Positions 34,704 through 44,198 of a stretch of DNA of 64,000 nucleotides are shown here, piece by piece. Positions within the stretch are counted from its first letter, which is position 1. Each line of letters starts with the position of its first letter. Origin of the DNA: Chenopodium formosanum (Eukaryota; Streptophyta; Magnoliopsida; Caryophyllales; Amaranthaceae); NCBI GenBank assembly GCA_024500155.1, contig CM044869.1, forward strand, positions 32,052,501 to 32,116,500, written 5' to 3'. Below the pieces are notes generated by a model. It searched no databases. It saw nothing but the letters and a program-made list of their open reading frames with translations, and was not told where the DNA came from. Position numbers and translations under genes: made by a program.

Positions 34704-35311
34704 CGGTAGAAATTAAACTGGTAGCGATTGGCTGGGAATTTTTGAGTGATTCTTTTTGCGTTGGACTCCAAAAACGTCCATCTACCACGCCCTAAAATTT
34801 CGTGGCATTTGGATAAGTAACAAGCTCTACACAGCTTAAAACTTTCGGGGTTGCTACATTGATCCGCGAGAAGAAGAAGCTACGTTCAAACTCACAACTC
34901 CATTAAACTTGCTGCAAGAATTCGAAGTTTAATCTTGCTTGTTGTTCAAGGTGAATTTCATGGTTGTTAGAGGTTGTTAGGGGTTTTTAGAATACTTAGA
35001 GTGCAAGGATTTGTGTTATAACAACTTATAATCATATTTGGAAAGAGTTTGTTACAAGTTGTTACAAGTTTGTTACAAATAGCCTTGGTGTGCAAGCAAC
35101 GGAGTTTCGTTTAGTATTTGTGCAAGAAACCGACAAAGAATCAATCTTTTAATCAAGATTTCTGATTTTTGACAAAGTTCTATCAAAGGAGGATTATATA
35201 AGGAAGGTTTGGAGTAAAACTCGTGGCTTTATACACAAGCAAAAATCAAGGAAACACACACTACCTGTTGTTTGCTTTCACGGTTTGTTTGTGTGATTTT
35301 TGTAGATTATT
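34704..35311 (+). other. Leader of the CRM-like element
   Basis: Non-coding leader between primer site and gag start. No conserved features beyond a short repeated 'gttacaagttt' (35050-35080). Confidence 0.55.
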
Positions 35312-35340
35312 ATGGCTATTTCCAGGGACGAATTACAAAC
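35312..35340 (+). pseudogene. First codons of CRM-like gag, separated from the rest
   Basis: ATG at 35312 encodes MAISRDELQ plus two bases of codon 10. With the Retand and one CAAAC removed, the frame joins exactly to 47382 (T then MMANMMREFNTTIE), so this is the authentic start of gag. Confidence 0.85.
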
Positions 35341-35834
35341 TGTTTTGGGGTTTTTTGTCCCTCGGGAGAGTTACAACTCGAAGACTGATCCTGCCAGCTC
35401 TGTACCTGCAAAATTAACGGAGACACCGGTTGGATGGTGCTCCGCCTCCAACGCTCAAGTTAGTAACTTGAAGTAGAGTAAAAGGTGCGGAAATTAAGGT
35501 AGGGATCTGCTTGGATTCCAAGCTCAGTTGTCTCTATCAAAGGGACGGTTTTCAATGAATACCTTAAAATGTGAACGTGCCCTCCAAAAGAGGGGAATCT
35601 CCCTATTTATAGGGTCATTGGGAATTGTGCCCCTGATTAGGGTATCAAACCCTAATCATTGGTGGGCTGCGCCGTTCTACGGCTTTCTCGGGATTTGGGC
35701 CTGAAGGCCGACATTTTCCCAAATATCTGGGATGACACGTGTCAAGCGGGGAATGGTCCACTTTGGACTATCCTTGGGCTGACACGTGTCGCCCTCCGAT
35801 TAGGCCACATGGCGGGGTAAAAATACCCTAAACA
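35341..35834 (-). repeat. 3' LTR of the young Retand
   Basis: TGTTTTGGGG...CCTAAACA. Identical to 46883-47376 except A/G in 'ctgcc(a/g)gctc'. Carries two GACACGTGTC palindromes (35734, 35781). Confidence 0.96.
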
Positions 35835-35846
35835 TTTGCCCCTCAC
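35835..35846 (-). other. Polypurine tract of the young Retand
   Basis: On the - strand GTGAGGGGCAAA directly precedes the 3' LTR. Confidence 0.75.
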
Positions 35847-35974
35847 AGATGTGACGTGGCAATCCGCGTGGCATCTGTGACACATGCCACTCGCTGAACG
35901 ATGGTAAATTTACCGCCAAAAAATTACTGTTTAACTTCTGGGTAAATTACGGAGTTGCCCCTCCTTTCACCCTC

Positions 35975-35982
35975 TATATATA
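35975..35982 (+). promoter_or_regulatory. TATA box for the antisense gene
   Basis: TATATATA in 'cctctatatatagccg' on the + strand, about 230 bp before the ATG at 36213. Transcription would be expected to start near 36010. Being internal to the element, it would drive the antisense gene independently of the LTR. Confidence 0.6.
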
Positions 35983-36212
35983 GCCGTTTACCCTCAGAAT
36001 CTTGCCACACTTCACAAAAATTTCAGAGTAAACTTAGAATCTTGAAAGAGAGAACAGAAGTCATCCGTCTGAGTCAGGCGCATATTTGAAGAAACCCAGA
36101 CGCACCAACACAGGCGGACCCGTCTACCTTCAGATATCAAATCTAAAGGTACCGTCTCTGACTCTTTCAGCTCTTTTTTCATTTTTCCGTTTGTATATAT
36201 TCCTTACAATAA

Positions 36213-39026
36213 ATGGATTCATCACCAACACACACGGCACAACCTAGGATAGGATCCAGCCGTTCACCAGGGACGGCTGAGTCTAGGACTGGTAGTGCCG
36301 TCTCAGGGTGTTGGGACCACCCTCATGCTTGGATTCCGACCATCTGCGCGCCTGTGCAGGACACAATGGCTCGGACTATGCAGACGGCACGAGATCCAAA
36401 TTATAGGAGCGACGACTCAGGCGCACAAGCGTCTGAGGGGGAGGCGTCTGGCTCTGGACACCAGACGGCTCCAGAAAGGTCCCCTCCGCGCGGCCCCCCA
36501 ACTCCTCCTGATTCCTTTTTGGAGGAGTGCGACCAAAGCGGGGAAGAGGACAATGACCAAGGCGGGGAAGAGGCCGCCTCAGTTTCCCTTTCTTTATCAG
36601 GGGAGGAGACGAGAAGAGTTGTTGACGTCTCTTCCTCTGAAAGCAGTGACGATCTTCCCCCGCTTGAGGATAGTGAGGAAGAAGAGAGGAAGACGTGGAA
36701 GGAGAAAGATGATCCCTTCAAAATCCACGTCTCCTCAAAAGACATTGAACTGATGGAGAAAAATCTTCCAAATTTCCTGAAAGCCCACCCAATGGGAGAC
36801 GGGTGGAGGATAAGGGTGCCTCCCCCAGACGGCACCATTTCTTGGGAGGACACTGAACACAACGCAGACGGCTACTTCGGCTGTTACGAGGCGGCGTTCA
36901 GGGCAGGTCTTCGCTTCCCCCTTCACCAGGCGGTGAAGGCAATTTTGAGAGGCTACGGCCTCGGAGTCTGGCAACTTTCCCCCAATTCTTGGGCAAACAT
37001 TCTGGGGTACGTTGCCGCCTGCGAATTCCAAGGGGTTCACCCCGGCTGGGAAGCGTTTGCCAAGATGCACTATCTCAGCCGCAACCCAGGCGGGTTCAGA
37101 GCGTGGTATACTCTGTCCACACTCCCCCAATACATGATGACCTTGGATAAGGTTTCCAAATTCGACGGCTGGAAACACAGGTTCTACCTATGCACGGCTC
37201 CCACCAGACGGGAGAACTACGAGCTCCGTCTGTACAATAAGAAGCCTGACCTTATGGGTCGGAAGTGTTGTCTTCCTCGAATTCCGGATGAGGACTTCGA
37301 CAAAATAATTGAGGCTGATCTCTTCGGCCTCACAGACGCAACCCTGTCAACCGGGGAAGTAATAAAGGTTCCAAAGAACTGGATCCCAAAGAGCGCCTGG
37401 TTCAGGGACGAGTGCTTCCTAGCCGCCTGCGGGCTAGGGCACATGTTTGATAGAAGTATGCGCCTGAATCATTTCCGTCTGGGGTACTTTTGTGTCGGAA
37501 ATGAATCTCTTGTTAATGTTCTAACTGTTTTCCGTCTGACCTTGCAGGAGAAGCATTAAACATGTTGCCCGAAGAGAAGACACCCAGACGGTCCTCTGCC
37601 CAGATCCGCCGAGATTTGGCGGAAGCCCAGGCGCGTGAGCTTAGGGCCAAGGTAAACGCCTGACCTGCTTTTTGAGTTAACTTCCAAAGTTTCCTCACGT
37701 CGTCTGCTGACATTAAGTTGTTGTATTTTCAGGGAGGCAAGGTGGACAAGACGTTTGAGAGGAATCTTAAACGGGCTAGGGAGGAGACCCCCGTCTCAAA
37801 CCCAAGCAAGTCCTCTAAGAAGGCCGCCTCCTCTGCTACTCCTACTGCCCCGCCTGGGAGGCAAATGAGAATAGGAGGGAGGAATGAGCAGGTGTCAGGC
37901 TCTCTTGGCCTAGACTTGGCCCGTCCTCTTCCTGCAACCGGGGGGCTTTCAACGGCTGCCAGCGGCTCCTGCCTGGCCGGCTCTGCAGGTAAGAATCCCT
38001 TTGAATCCCCGTCTGAGCTGGGATGGCCGCTGCGAGTGAAATCACACTCCCAGCAAACGTCATCCTCAGACGGTCGGAACCAGATAGGCGCTGCTTTAGT
38101 AACCCAATCTGATGCTGATTGTGATGCAGATCAATCGCCTCGCTGGCCAGACGTCCAGAAGCATGCCAGGGCCATGCTGGGCGCTGTAGGCAAACGGGAT
38201 AAGGATGCTATCCCAGGGATTGAGACGTTCAATCTTGAACGCATCGTCACCCTTCTGGCTGAGGTAGTACACTTAACCATTTTTTTCAATGGCTATTTCT
38301 ACACTCTTTCCCGTCTGCATCCTTAACCTTTATTTTTTGTAGGCCTTGCTGCGGGTAGACGGTCTCAAGCGCCCTTACACCCGCAAACGGGATGAGGTAA
38401 GACGGGCCAAGGAGTCCGCCTCCATTGCCAATGATGTTGCTTTCCATTCAACCATAATTAACGACCTTGAAACTAAAGCAACCGAAATGACGCAGGCGGC
38501 CAAAATTCAAGAGCTGGAGGCGGCACTGCAGACGGCCAACCAGAGGGCCGAGGCTGTAGAGGCGGCCCAGAAGCAGGCGGAGGTGGATCTCCCTAAGCTG
38601 AAGGAGGACCTCCAGAAGGCCCAAGAGAACCTCCAGGCTCTTCAAGGAGCTTCTTCAGAGAATGCTGATCTGAAGAAGAAGATATCCCAGATGGAGGAGG
38701 CGGCCGCTAAAGCTCAGGAGAACTTCCGAGCAACCCTCCAGGCGGAGCAAGACCGTCTGGTTGCTGAGATGGCCGCCGATAATGAGGCCATGATGAAGAT
38801 CGCCTGGGATGCCTTGAATCCTGGAAAGGATTACGGCGTCTGGGCCCTGGCTCACAAGTATGCTGACGAAGTCGTCTACTTGCGAGAGAGAGGTGAGCCA
38901 GAGCCTGAGTCCTTCCTCGCCTGGGCTGAGACGGAACAACCGGAGCCTGAAACTCCAGAAGCTCCAGACGTTGAAATCCTTGAGGAGGGCGAGAGGAACC
39001 AGGAAGGGCCGCCTGCAGGGCAGTAG
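36213..39026 (+). CDS. Antisense spliced gene of Retand (gypsy-type 'transposase-28'-like protein)
   Basis: Four exons on the strand opposite gag-pol: 36213-37455, 37548-37651, 37733-38263 and 38343-39026. Each intron is GT-AG (GTATGC...TTGCAG; GTAAAC...TTTCAG; GTAGTA...TTGTAG), and phases match exactly, giving 853 codons with no internal stop. Residues about 70-165 are Ser/Glu/Asp-rich. About 165-300 resembles the 'putative gypsy type transposon' domain (Pfam family I know as Transposase_28): GLRFPLHQAVKAILRGYGLG, QLSPNSWANILGYVAACE. Exon 4 (from residue 627) is a long Ala/Glu/Gln-rich coiled coil with an acidic tail. Such antisense ORFs are known in Tat elements; their role is unknown. It has its own TATA box and converges on pol. 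The exon model is inferred from sequence only. Confidence 0.8.
37456..37547 (+). other. Intron 1 of the antisense gene
   Basis: GTATGC donor and CTTGCAG acceptor. Exon 1 ends in phase 1, and the two bases GA of exon 2 complete an Arg codon. Without splicing the frame stops at TAA (37557). Confidence 0.7.
37652..37732 (+). other. Intron 2 of the antisense gene
   Basis: AAG/GTAAAC donor and ATTTTCAG/GG acceptor, phase 0. A stop follows within three codons if unspliced. Confidence 0.75.
38264..38342 (+). other. Intron 3 of the antisense gene
   Basis: GAG/GTAGTA donor and a T-rich TTTTTTGTAG acceptor, phase 0. The unspliced frame ends at 38326. Confidence 0.75.
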
Positions 39027-39749
39027 CTTCAGCGGCTGTGCGCCAAGCCTTAGTTTTTCTGCGGCAGTATGCCAAACACTTTGTTTTTCCGGCCTGCGTG
39101 CCGAGTATATTTGTATTTTTACCGGCTGAGGAGCCGGGTCTTGCAAACAATATTTGATAACAATTGATCCATCCAGCCGTTTGGTTGGACGGAAATCTTT
39201 TATGAATGCACCGACTGAGTCGGTTTTATTACTTTGCGCTTGTGTTTGAGCTTTCAAATTTTTGCATTTCAAATTTCTCCGCCTAACTTATCAAAAGTAT
39301 GCGGCTGCAATTTTCTCCGCCTAACTTATCAAAAGTATGCGGCTGGTCTTGCCCCTGGACGGCTGTGTGGTTGGTTTCAAGTGAAGCTGATTGATTGACT
39401 TGGGAACGTCTGATGCTGCAAAGAGCATGATACGTTTGTAGGTCAATCAATCACAGTAGTGATTGCCCCAAACCAAGTACACATCCGTACATTAACAGGC
39501 GTTTCAGCTTCTAGCTAGACGGTGTTGCCCGTCTGAGCAGAATTTAAATAGCCGTTGCACAACTCTTTTGCCCCAAATGAGGATGTGTACAATTTAAAAA
39601 TAAAAACGCTAAGTAAGAAATGCAGCCGGTCCCCGCCTGATGTCCTTAGACATCCGGGTTCCGGAACTTGCTCTTTCCTTAGACAGTTCAGGTCAGACGG
39701 CTATGGATGGCTGATTCAGCCGTCCAATTGTGGCCATCTGCATTGATAG
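39027..39749 (+). other. Non-coding region after the antisense gene
   Basis: Presumed 3' UTR of the antisense gene and spacer. A 29-bp unit containing 'tttctccgcctaacttatca' is directly repeated at 39274 and 39309. No coding sequence recognised. Confidence 0.6.
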
Positions 39750-40392
39750 AGCAGGAAGGCAAAAGCCGCCTGGGGCCAGGAGGCAAAAAAGGCCGCCTGA
39801 CCCTTCATGGGGCAGGAAGGCAAATGCCGCCTGCCCTTCATGGAGCAGGAAGACAAATGCCGCCTGGGGCCAGGAGGCAAAAAGGCCGCCTGACCCTTCA
39901 CGGAACAGAAGGCAAGTGCCGCCTGCCCTTCATGGAGCAGGAAGGCAAATGGCCGCCTGACCCTTCATGGAGCAGGAAGGCAAATGCCGCCTGCCCTTCA
40001 TGGAGCAGGGAGACAAATGCCGCCTGCCCTTCATGGAGCAGGAAGACAAATGCCGCCTGGGGCCAGGAGGCAAAAAGGCCGCCTGACCCTTCACGGAACA
40101 GAAGGCAAGTGCCGCCTGCCCTTCATGGAGCAGGGAGACAAATGCCGCCTGCCCTTCATGGAGCAGGAAGGCAAATGGCCGCCTGACCCTTCATGGAGCA
40201 GGAAGGCAAATGCCGCCTGCCCTTCATGGAGCAGGGAGACAAATGCCGCCTGCCCTTCATGGAGCAGGAAGACAAATGCCGCCTGCCCTTCATGGAGCAG
40301 GAAAACAAATGGCCGCCTGGCCCTTCATGGAGCAGGAAAACAAATGGCCGCCTGGCCCTTCATGGAGTAGGAAGGCAAATGCCGCCTGGGGT
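39750..40392 (+). repeat. 33-bp tandem array of the young Retand
   Basis: About 18 units built on AAATGCCGCCTGCCCTTCAT and GGAGCAGGAAGGC (33 bp), mixed with longer variants (GGCCGCCTGACCCTTCA; GGGGCCAGGAGGCAAAAA). A compound block of about 130 bp containing 'cacggaacagaaggcaagtg' occurs twice (39900 and 40090), so higher-order duplication has occurred. The array lies between the antisense gene and the pol end. Confidence 0.92.
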
Positions 40393-40949
40393 GTTTGCAA
40401 TCCAATTATACATTCAATGTCCTTTTGCCCCATTGGGAGGACTTGTATAATTTTCGATAGTAATCTAAGTAGGAACTTCAGTCGGTCACCGGCTGATGTC
40501 CATTGGACATCCGGTTGTCGAAACTTGTTCGTTCCTTAGATTGCTCTGGTCAGACGGCTATGGACGGCTGATTCAGCCGTCCAATAGTGGCCGTCTGCAT
40601 TGGTACGTAGAGTAAGCAGGGTGGCTTCTCTCTGCGACGATTGCACCCGGAGGGGTGTCGCCGGACGCCTTTGTCCATGTTGGGACAGGCGAATTTATGT
40701 CGAAGTAGCCATCCGGCCATTGGCCTCTGGTCTTGGTGTAGACCGGCTGCATAGCCACTAAGCGTTTTTGTGCTTAGCTTACTTATCTGGCCATTGGCCT
40801 CTTCGTCAATCAGACGTTAACTTAATTTCCAAGTGTCAAACTCAGAAAAACAAACAAGTGACCCGTCTGGGTTCAGACGGGAAACAAAATATGATAACAA
40901 AAAGCAAATTCTCATTAATGTACTTCTTGCTTACAAAATTTACAAAATC
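40393..40949 (-). other. Spacer between pol and the tandem array
   Basis: Non-coding. Contains GGCCATTGGCC twice (40715, 40789), 'tgtccattggacatccggtt' (40497), and 'gacgattgcacccggagggg' (40638). Homologous to the left end of the window (1-780, opposite strand). Confidence 0.75.
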
Positions 40950-43900
40950 TCAGAAGTAGTATTTTTTCAAATTATCTACATTCCAAGTTCTAGGCAGGCG
41001 CCTGCCGTCTGGGGTTTCCAGGCGATAGGTGCCGTCTCTTACTTCTTCATAAATCCGGTAGGGGCCTTCCCAATTAGGAGTTAGCTTTCCAAGCTCATTG
41101 GCCCTACCGGTTGCCTCCATTTTCCGTAACACTAGGTCGTCCACTTTCAAGGGACGCCTGTGTACTCTCTTGTTGTAGGCTCTTGTCATTCTCAGACGGT
41201 AAATCTCATGACGCAAGGCGGCATTGCCCCTACGTTCTGGAAGTGAATCCAATGTCAGGCGCATTGCCTCCCAGTTTGCCTCTTCATCATATAACATGAC
41301 TCTGAGAGTCTGCTCATAGTGTTCAATGGGCAAGACGGCTTCAGCACCGTAAACCATGAGAAATGGGGTTTCTCCGGTTGACCCCTTTGCTGTTGTCCGG
41401 ATGGCCCATAGGACATGGATTAATTCCTCAGCCCATAAGCCACCGGCTCTTTCAATTTTCTTCTTTATGCCGTCTGAGATCAGCTTGTTGAAGGCTTCAA
41501 CTTGGCCGTTTGCTTGGGGACGGCCGACTGATGCGAAACAGGTTGAGATCCCTTGATCTCCCAACCAAGTTTTTAGCTGAGGCGTCTCAAACTGAGGGCC
41601 ATTATCAAACACCATGGACATAGGTACCCCATACCGGGTGATGACATTCTTCCAGATGAAGGAAATGACGTCTGATGTCTTGATATTCTTTACCGCCTCA
41701 GCCTCCACCCACTTGGTGAAGTAATCCACAGCCACCAAGATATAACGTTTTCCGCCTGGTGCAGGCGTGTAAGGACCTAAAATGTCCATGCCCCACTTTG
41801 CAAACGGAATTGGGCTGTGGATGACCGTCAGATCAGTAGCCGGGCGGTGAATAAGTTTGCCAAATTTCTGGCACTTGTCACATTTTCTCACCAATTCCTT
41901 GGCGTCTGCCTCTAGAGTAGGCCAAAAGTATTGCCGTCTGGCTCTGACGGCTAGAGATCTGCCGCCTATGTGGGAGGCGCAGAACCCCGAGTGCAAGTCT
42001 TCGAGAACTTCCTTCCCCTTCCCTGGGGTTACACACTTCAATAGAGGCTTAAGAAACCCCGCCTTGAAGAGTTCTCCATTTCTCAACTCAAAGCTTGCGG
42101 CTCGCTTTTTCAGAACGGCTGCCTCCTGTGGCGAATCAGGGAGCGTGCCGTCTGAGAGGTACGCCCGGATGCCATCCATCCAGGTGGAGCTTCGGTCTAG
42201 GACTCCAATGGGATCTTCAAAGATGCTTCTTTTTTCAAGTACTTCCCAGAAGACTGACCGAGGCGTATCATGGCAGGCGAAAGATGCAAGCTTCGATAGC
42301 GCATCCGCCTGGTTATTGTCAGACCTGGGCACTTGATTCAGCCGGAACTCCTCAAGTGACCCAGCCTCTTCTTTGACCGCCTGAAGATATTTGATCATAG
42401 CCGGGTGAGTTGCCTCATATGTTCCCTGATATTGGCTAACGACCAACTGCGAATCTGAGTAGGCGTCAATTTTTGTTGCCCCTGCCGCCTTACACATACG
42501 GATTCCTGCTAGCAGGGCTTCATATTCCGCCTCATTGTTTGAGGCCTGAAAATTGAACCGTAGTGCATACTCATATCTGTCCCCTTCAGGAGACTCATAA
42601 ATTACGCCTGCACCACAGCCGTTCTTCGTAGAACTCCCGTCTACATACACTTTCCAAACCTGATCAAGATTATCCGGAGCCACCGGACGGGTCATTTCCA
42701 CAATGAAGTCGGCAAACGCCTGACCTTTCACTGCCTTTCTTGGTTCGAAAGTGATTTCAAGACTTTGCATTTCAATAGCCCATTTTAGCATTCTTCCGGA
42801 TGACTCCAAGGTAGTCATTGGCCGCTTGAGTGGCTGGTCGGTGTAAATTACCACCGGATGAGCCAGAAAGTAAGGCTTCAATTTTTTGAATGCCATGTAC
42901 AAAGCAAGGCCAAATTTTTCAACCAGGGGGTACCGGAGTTCAGCGTTTTTAAGAACATGGCTAATGAAGTAAACCGGGAGCTGAACGCCGTCTCGCTCAG
43001 CAAGGAGAACGGCACTGAGAGCATGGTCTGAGACGGCCAAATACATATACAACGTCTCCCTAGGTAGAGGACTGACCAACCTAGGCAGAGAGTGCAAATG
43101 CTCTTTTAGCTTCTGGAATGCCGTCTCAGCATCGTCTCCCCATTCAAACCTGGTCTTCTTCCTGATTGCTTGGAAGAAGTAAAGGCATTTGTCACCTGAC
43201 CGGCTGAGGAACCTTCCCAAGGCGGCTAGGCAACCAGTCAGCCTCTGGACTTCCTTGACAGAACGGGGTGACTTCATGTCAATTACCGCCTGTATCTTTT
43301 CGGGGTTAGCCTCTATCCCCCTTTGATCAATCAGGAATCCGAGAAACTTCCCAGACTCAACACCAAAGACGCATTTCTTGGGGTTTAACATGACCTTATG
43401 CCGCCTGAGGGTGGTGAATGTTTCTCGGAGATCAGCAAGGTGATCCGCCTGTTGCTTGGATTTGACTATCATGTCATCAATGTACGCCTCCACATTCCTC
43501 CCAAGTTGATTGATGAAGACCGTATTAATCATTCGTTGGAAGGTGGCAGGCGCATTCTTCAAGCCAAACGGCATCACAGTATAACAGAATAACCCCAAAT
43601 CAGTGACGAAGGCCGTCTTCTCTTGATCTTTTTTCCAGAGGGGTATCTGATGGAAGCCGGAGTAGGCATCCATGAAGCTCATCAAGGCGTGACCGGCTGT
43701 AGAGTCGACCAGACTGTCGATCTTTGGGAGCGGGTAACTGTCCATTGGACACGCCTTGTTGAGGTCTGTGTAATCAACACACATGCGCCAGGTCCCATTC
43801 GGTTTCTTAACAAGGACCACATTGGCCACCCAGTCGGGGAAATTGCAGGGCCGAATGAACCTGGCGTCTAGCAGCCTTTTGATTTCGGCAGCTGCCGCCT

Positions 43901-44195
43901 GACTTCTTTCCTCGCCATGGTTTCTTTTCTTTTGCCGGATGGGCTTCTTTTTGGGATCCACGGCGAGTTTGTGGACAGCGAGATCCGGGCTGACGCCTGG
44001 CATCTCTTCCACTTCAAAGGCAAAGATGTCTTTGAATTCTTTCAGCAGAAGGTGCAAGTCTGCACCCAGAGCAGCATTAGCAGCCGTCCCAACCTTCACC
44101 GTCCGCTCTGGACGGCTGTCGTCCAGAACGAGATCAATGTGTTCTCCAGCCGGTTGGGGACGGAGCTCTTCTGACCGTTCGCCGGTCAGTGATTG
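40950..44195 (-). CDS. Retand pol: RT, RNase H, second RNase H, integrase
   Basis: Open without interruption from just after the TAG (44198-44196) to the stop at 40950; first Met at 44099. It follows gag-protease in the same frame and probably has no start of its own. RT: KPNGTWRMCVDYTDLNKACP, MPFGLKNAPATFQRM and catalytic YIDD in EAYIDDMIVKSK. First RNase H: AVSDHALSAVLLAE to VIYTDQPLKRP. Second, Tat-specific RNase H: WKVYVDGSSTKNGCGAGV, NNEAEYEALLAGI, YSDSQLVV, DNNQADALSKL. Integrase: H-H-C-C zinc region (HSGFCASHIGG, CDKCQKFG) and catalytic D-D-E (GMDILGPY, VFDNGPQFET, NGQVEAFNK), then the C-terminal LTPNWEGPYR domain ending NVDNLKKYYF. All catalytic residues are present, so this copy looks functional. 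Confidence 0.95.
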   Translation of the reverse strand, partial: QSLTGERSEELRPQPAGEHIDLVLDDSRPERTVKVGTAANAALGADLHLLLKEFKDIFAFEVEEMPGVSPDLAVHKLAVDPKKKPIRQKKRNHGEERSQAAAAEIKRLLDARFIRPCNFPDWVANVVLVKKPNGTWRMCVDYTDLNKACPMDSYPLPKIDSLVDSTAGHALMSFMDAYSGFHQIPLWKKDQEKTAFVTDLGLFCYTVMPFGLKNAPATFQRMINTVFINQLGRNVEAYIDDMIVKSKQQADHLADLRETFTTLRRHKVMLNPKKCVFGVESGKFLGFLIDQRGIEANPEKIQAVIDMKSPRSVKEVQRLTGCLAALGRFLSRSGDKCLYFFQAIRKKTRFEWGDDAETAFQKLKEHLHSLPRLVSPLPRETLYMYLAVSDHALSAVLLAERDGVQLPVYFISHVLKNAELRYPLVEKFGLALYMAFKKLKPYFLAHPVVIYTDQPLKRPMTTLESSGRMLKWAIEMQSLEITFEPRKAVKGQAFADFIVEMTRPVAPDNLDQVWKVYVDGSSTKNGCGAGVIYESPEGDRYEYALRFNFQASNNEAEYEALLAGIRMCKAAGATKIDAYSDSQLVVSQYQGTYEATHPAMIKYLQAVKEEAGSLEEFRLNQVPRSDNNQADALSKLASFACHDTPRSVFWEVLEKRSIFEDPIGVLDRSSTWMDGIRAYLSDGTLPDSPQEAAVLKKRAASFELRNGELFKAGFLKPLLKCVTPGKGKEVLEDLHSGFCASHIGGRSLAVRARRQYFWPTLEADAKELVRKCDKCQKFGKLIHRPATDLTVIHSPIPFAKWGMDILGPYTPAPGGKRYILVAVDYFTKWVEAEAVKNIKTSDVISFIWKNVITRYGVPMSMVFDNGPQFETPQLKTWLGDQGISTCFASVGRPQANGQVEAFNKLISDGIKKKIERAGGLWAEELIHVLWAIRTTAKGSTGETPFLMVYGAEAVLPIEHYEQTLRVMLYDEEANWEAMRLTLDSLPERRGNAALRHEIYRLRMTRAYNKRVHRRPLKVDDLVLRKMEATGRANELGKLTPNWEGPYRIYEEVRDGTYRLETPDGRRLPRTWNVDNLKKYYF

Positions 44196-44198
44196 CTA
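44171..44198 (-). promoter_or_regulatory. Putative stop-codon readthrough signal between protease and RT
   Basis: On the - strand TAG (44198-44196), CAATCA (44195-44190), then CTGACCG-GCGAA-CGGTCAG (44189-44171). The hexamer fits CARYYA, the context known to make UAG leaky in tobamoviruses; the next 19 nt form a perfect 7-bp hairpin with a 5-nt loop. Gag-protease before it and pol after it are in the same frame. The old copy at 1874-1901 keeps the stop, hexamer and both stem arms and changes two loop bases. Readthrough itself is inferred. Confidence 0.75.

Noticed and set aside
36401..36862. Open frames antisense to exon 1 of the antisense gene
   Set aside because: Shadows of the coding strand; the + strand frame has consistent splice sites and a recognisable domain.
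39707..40539. Several overlapping long open frames rich in HGAGRQMPPAL-type repeats
   Set aside because: They run through the 33-bp array, whose unit length is a multiple of three, so several frames stay open by construction. There is no start context or conserved domain.
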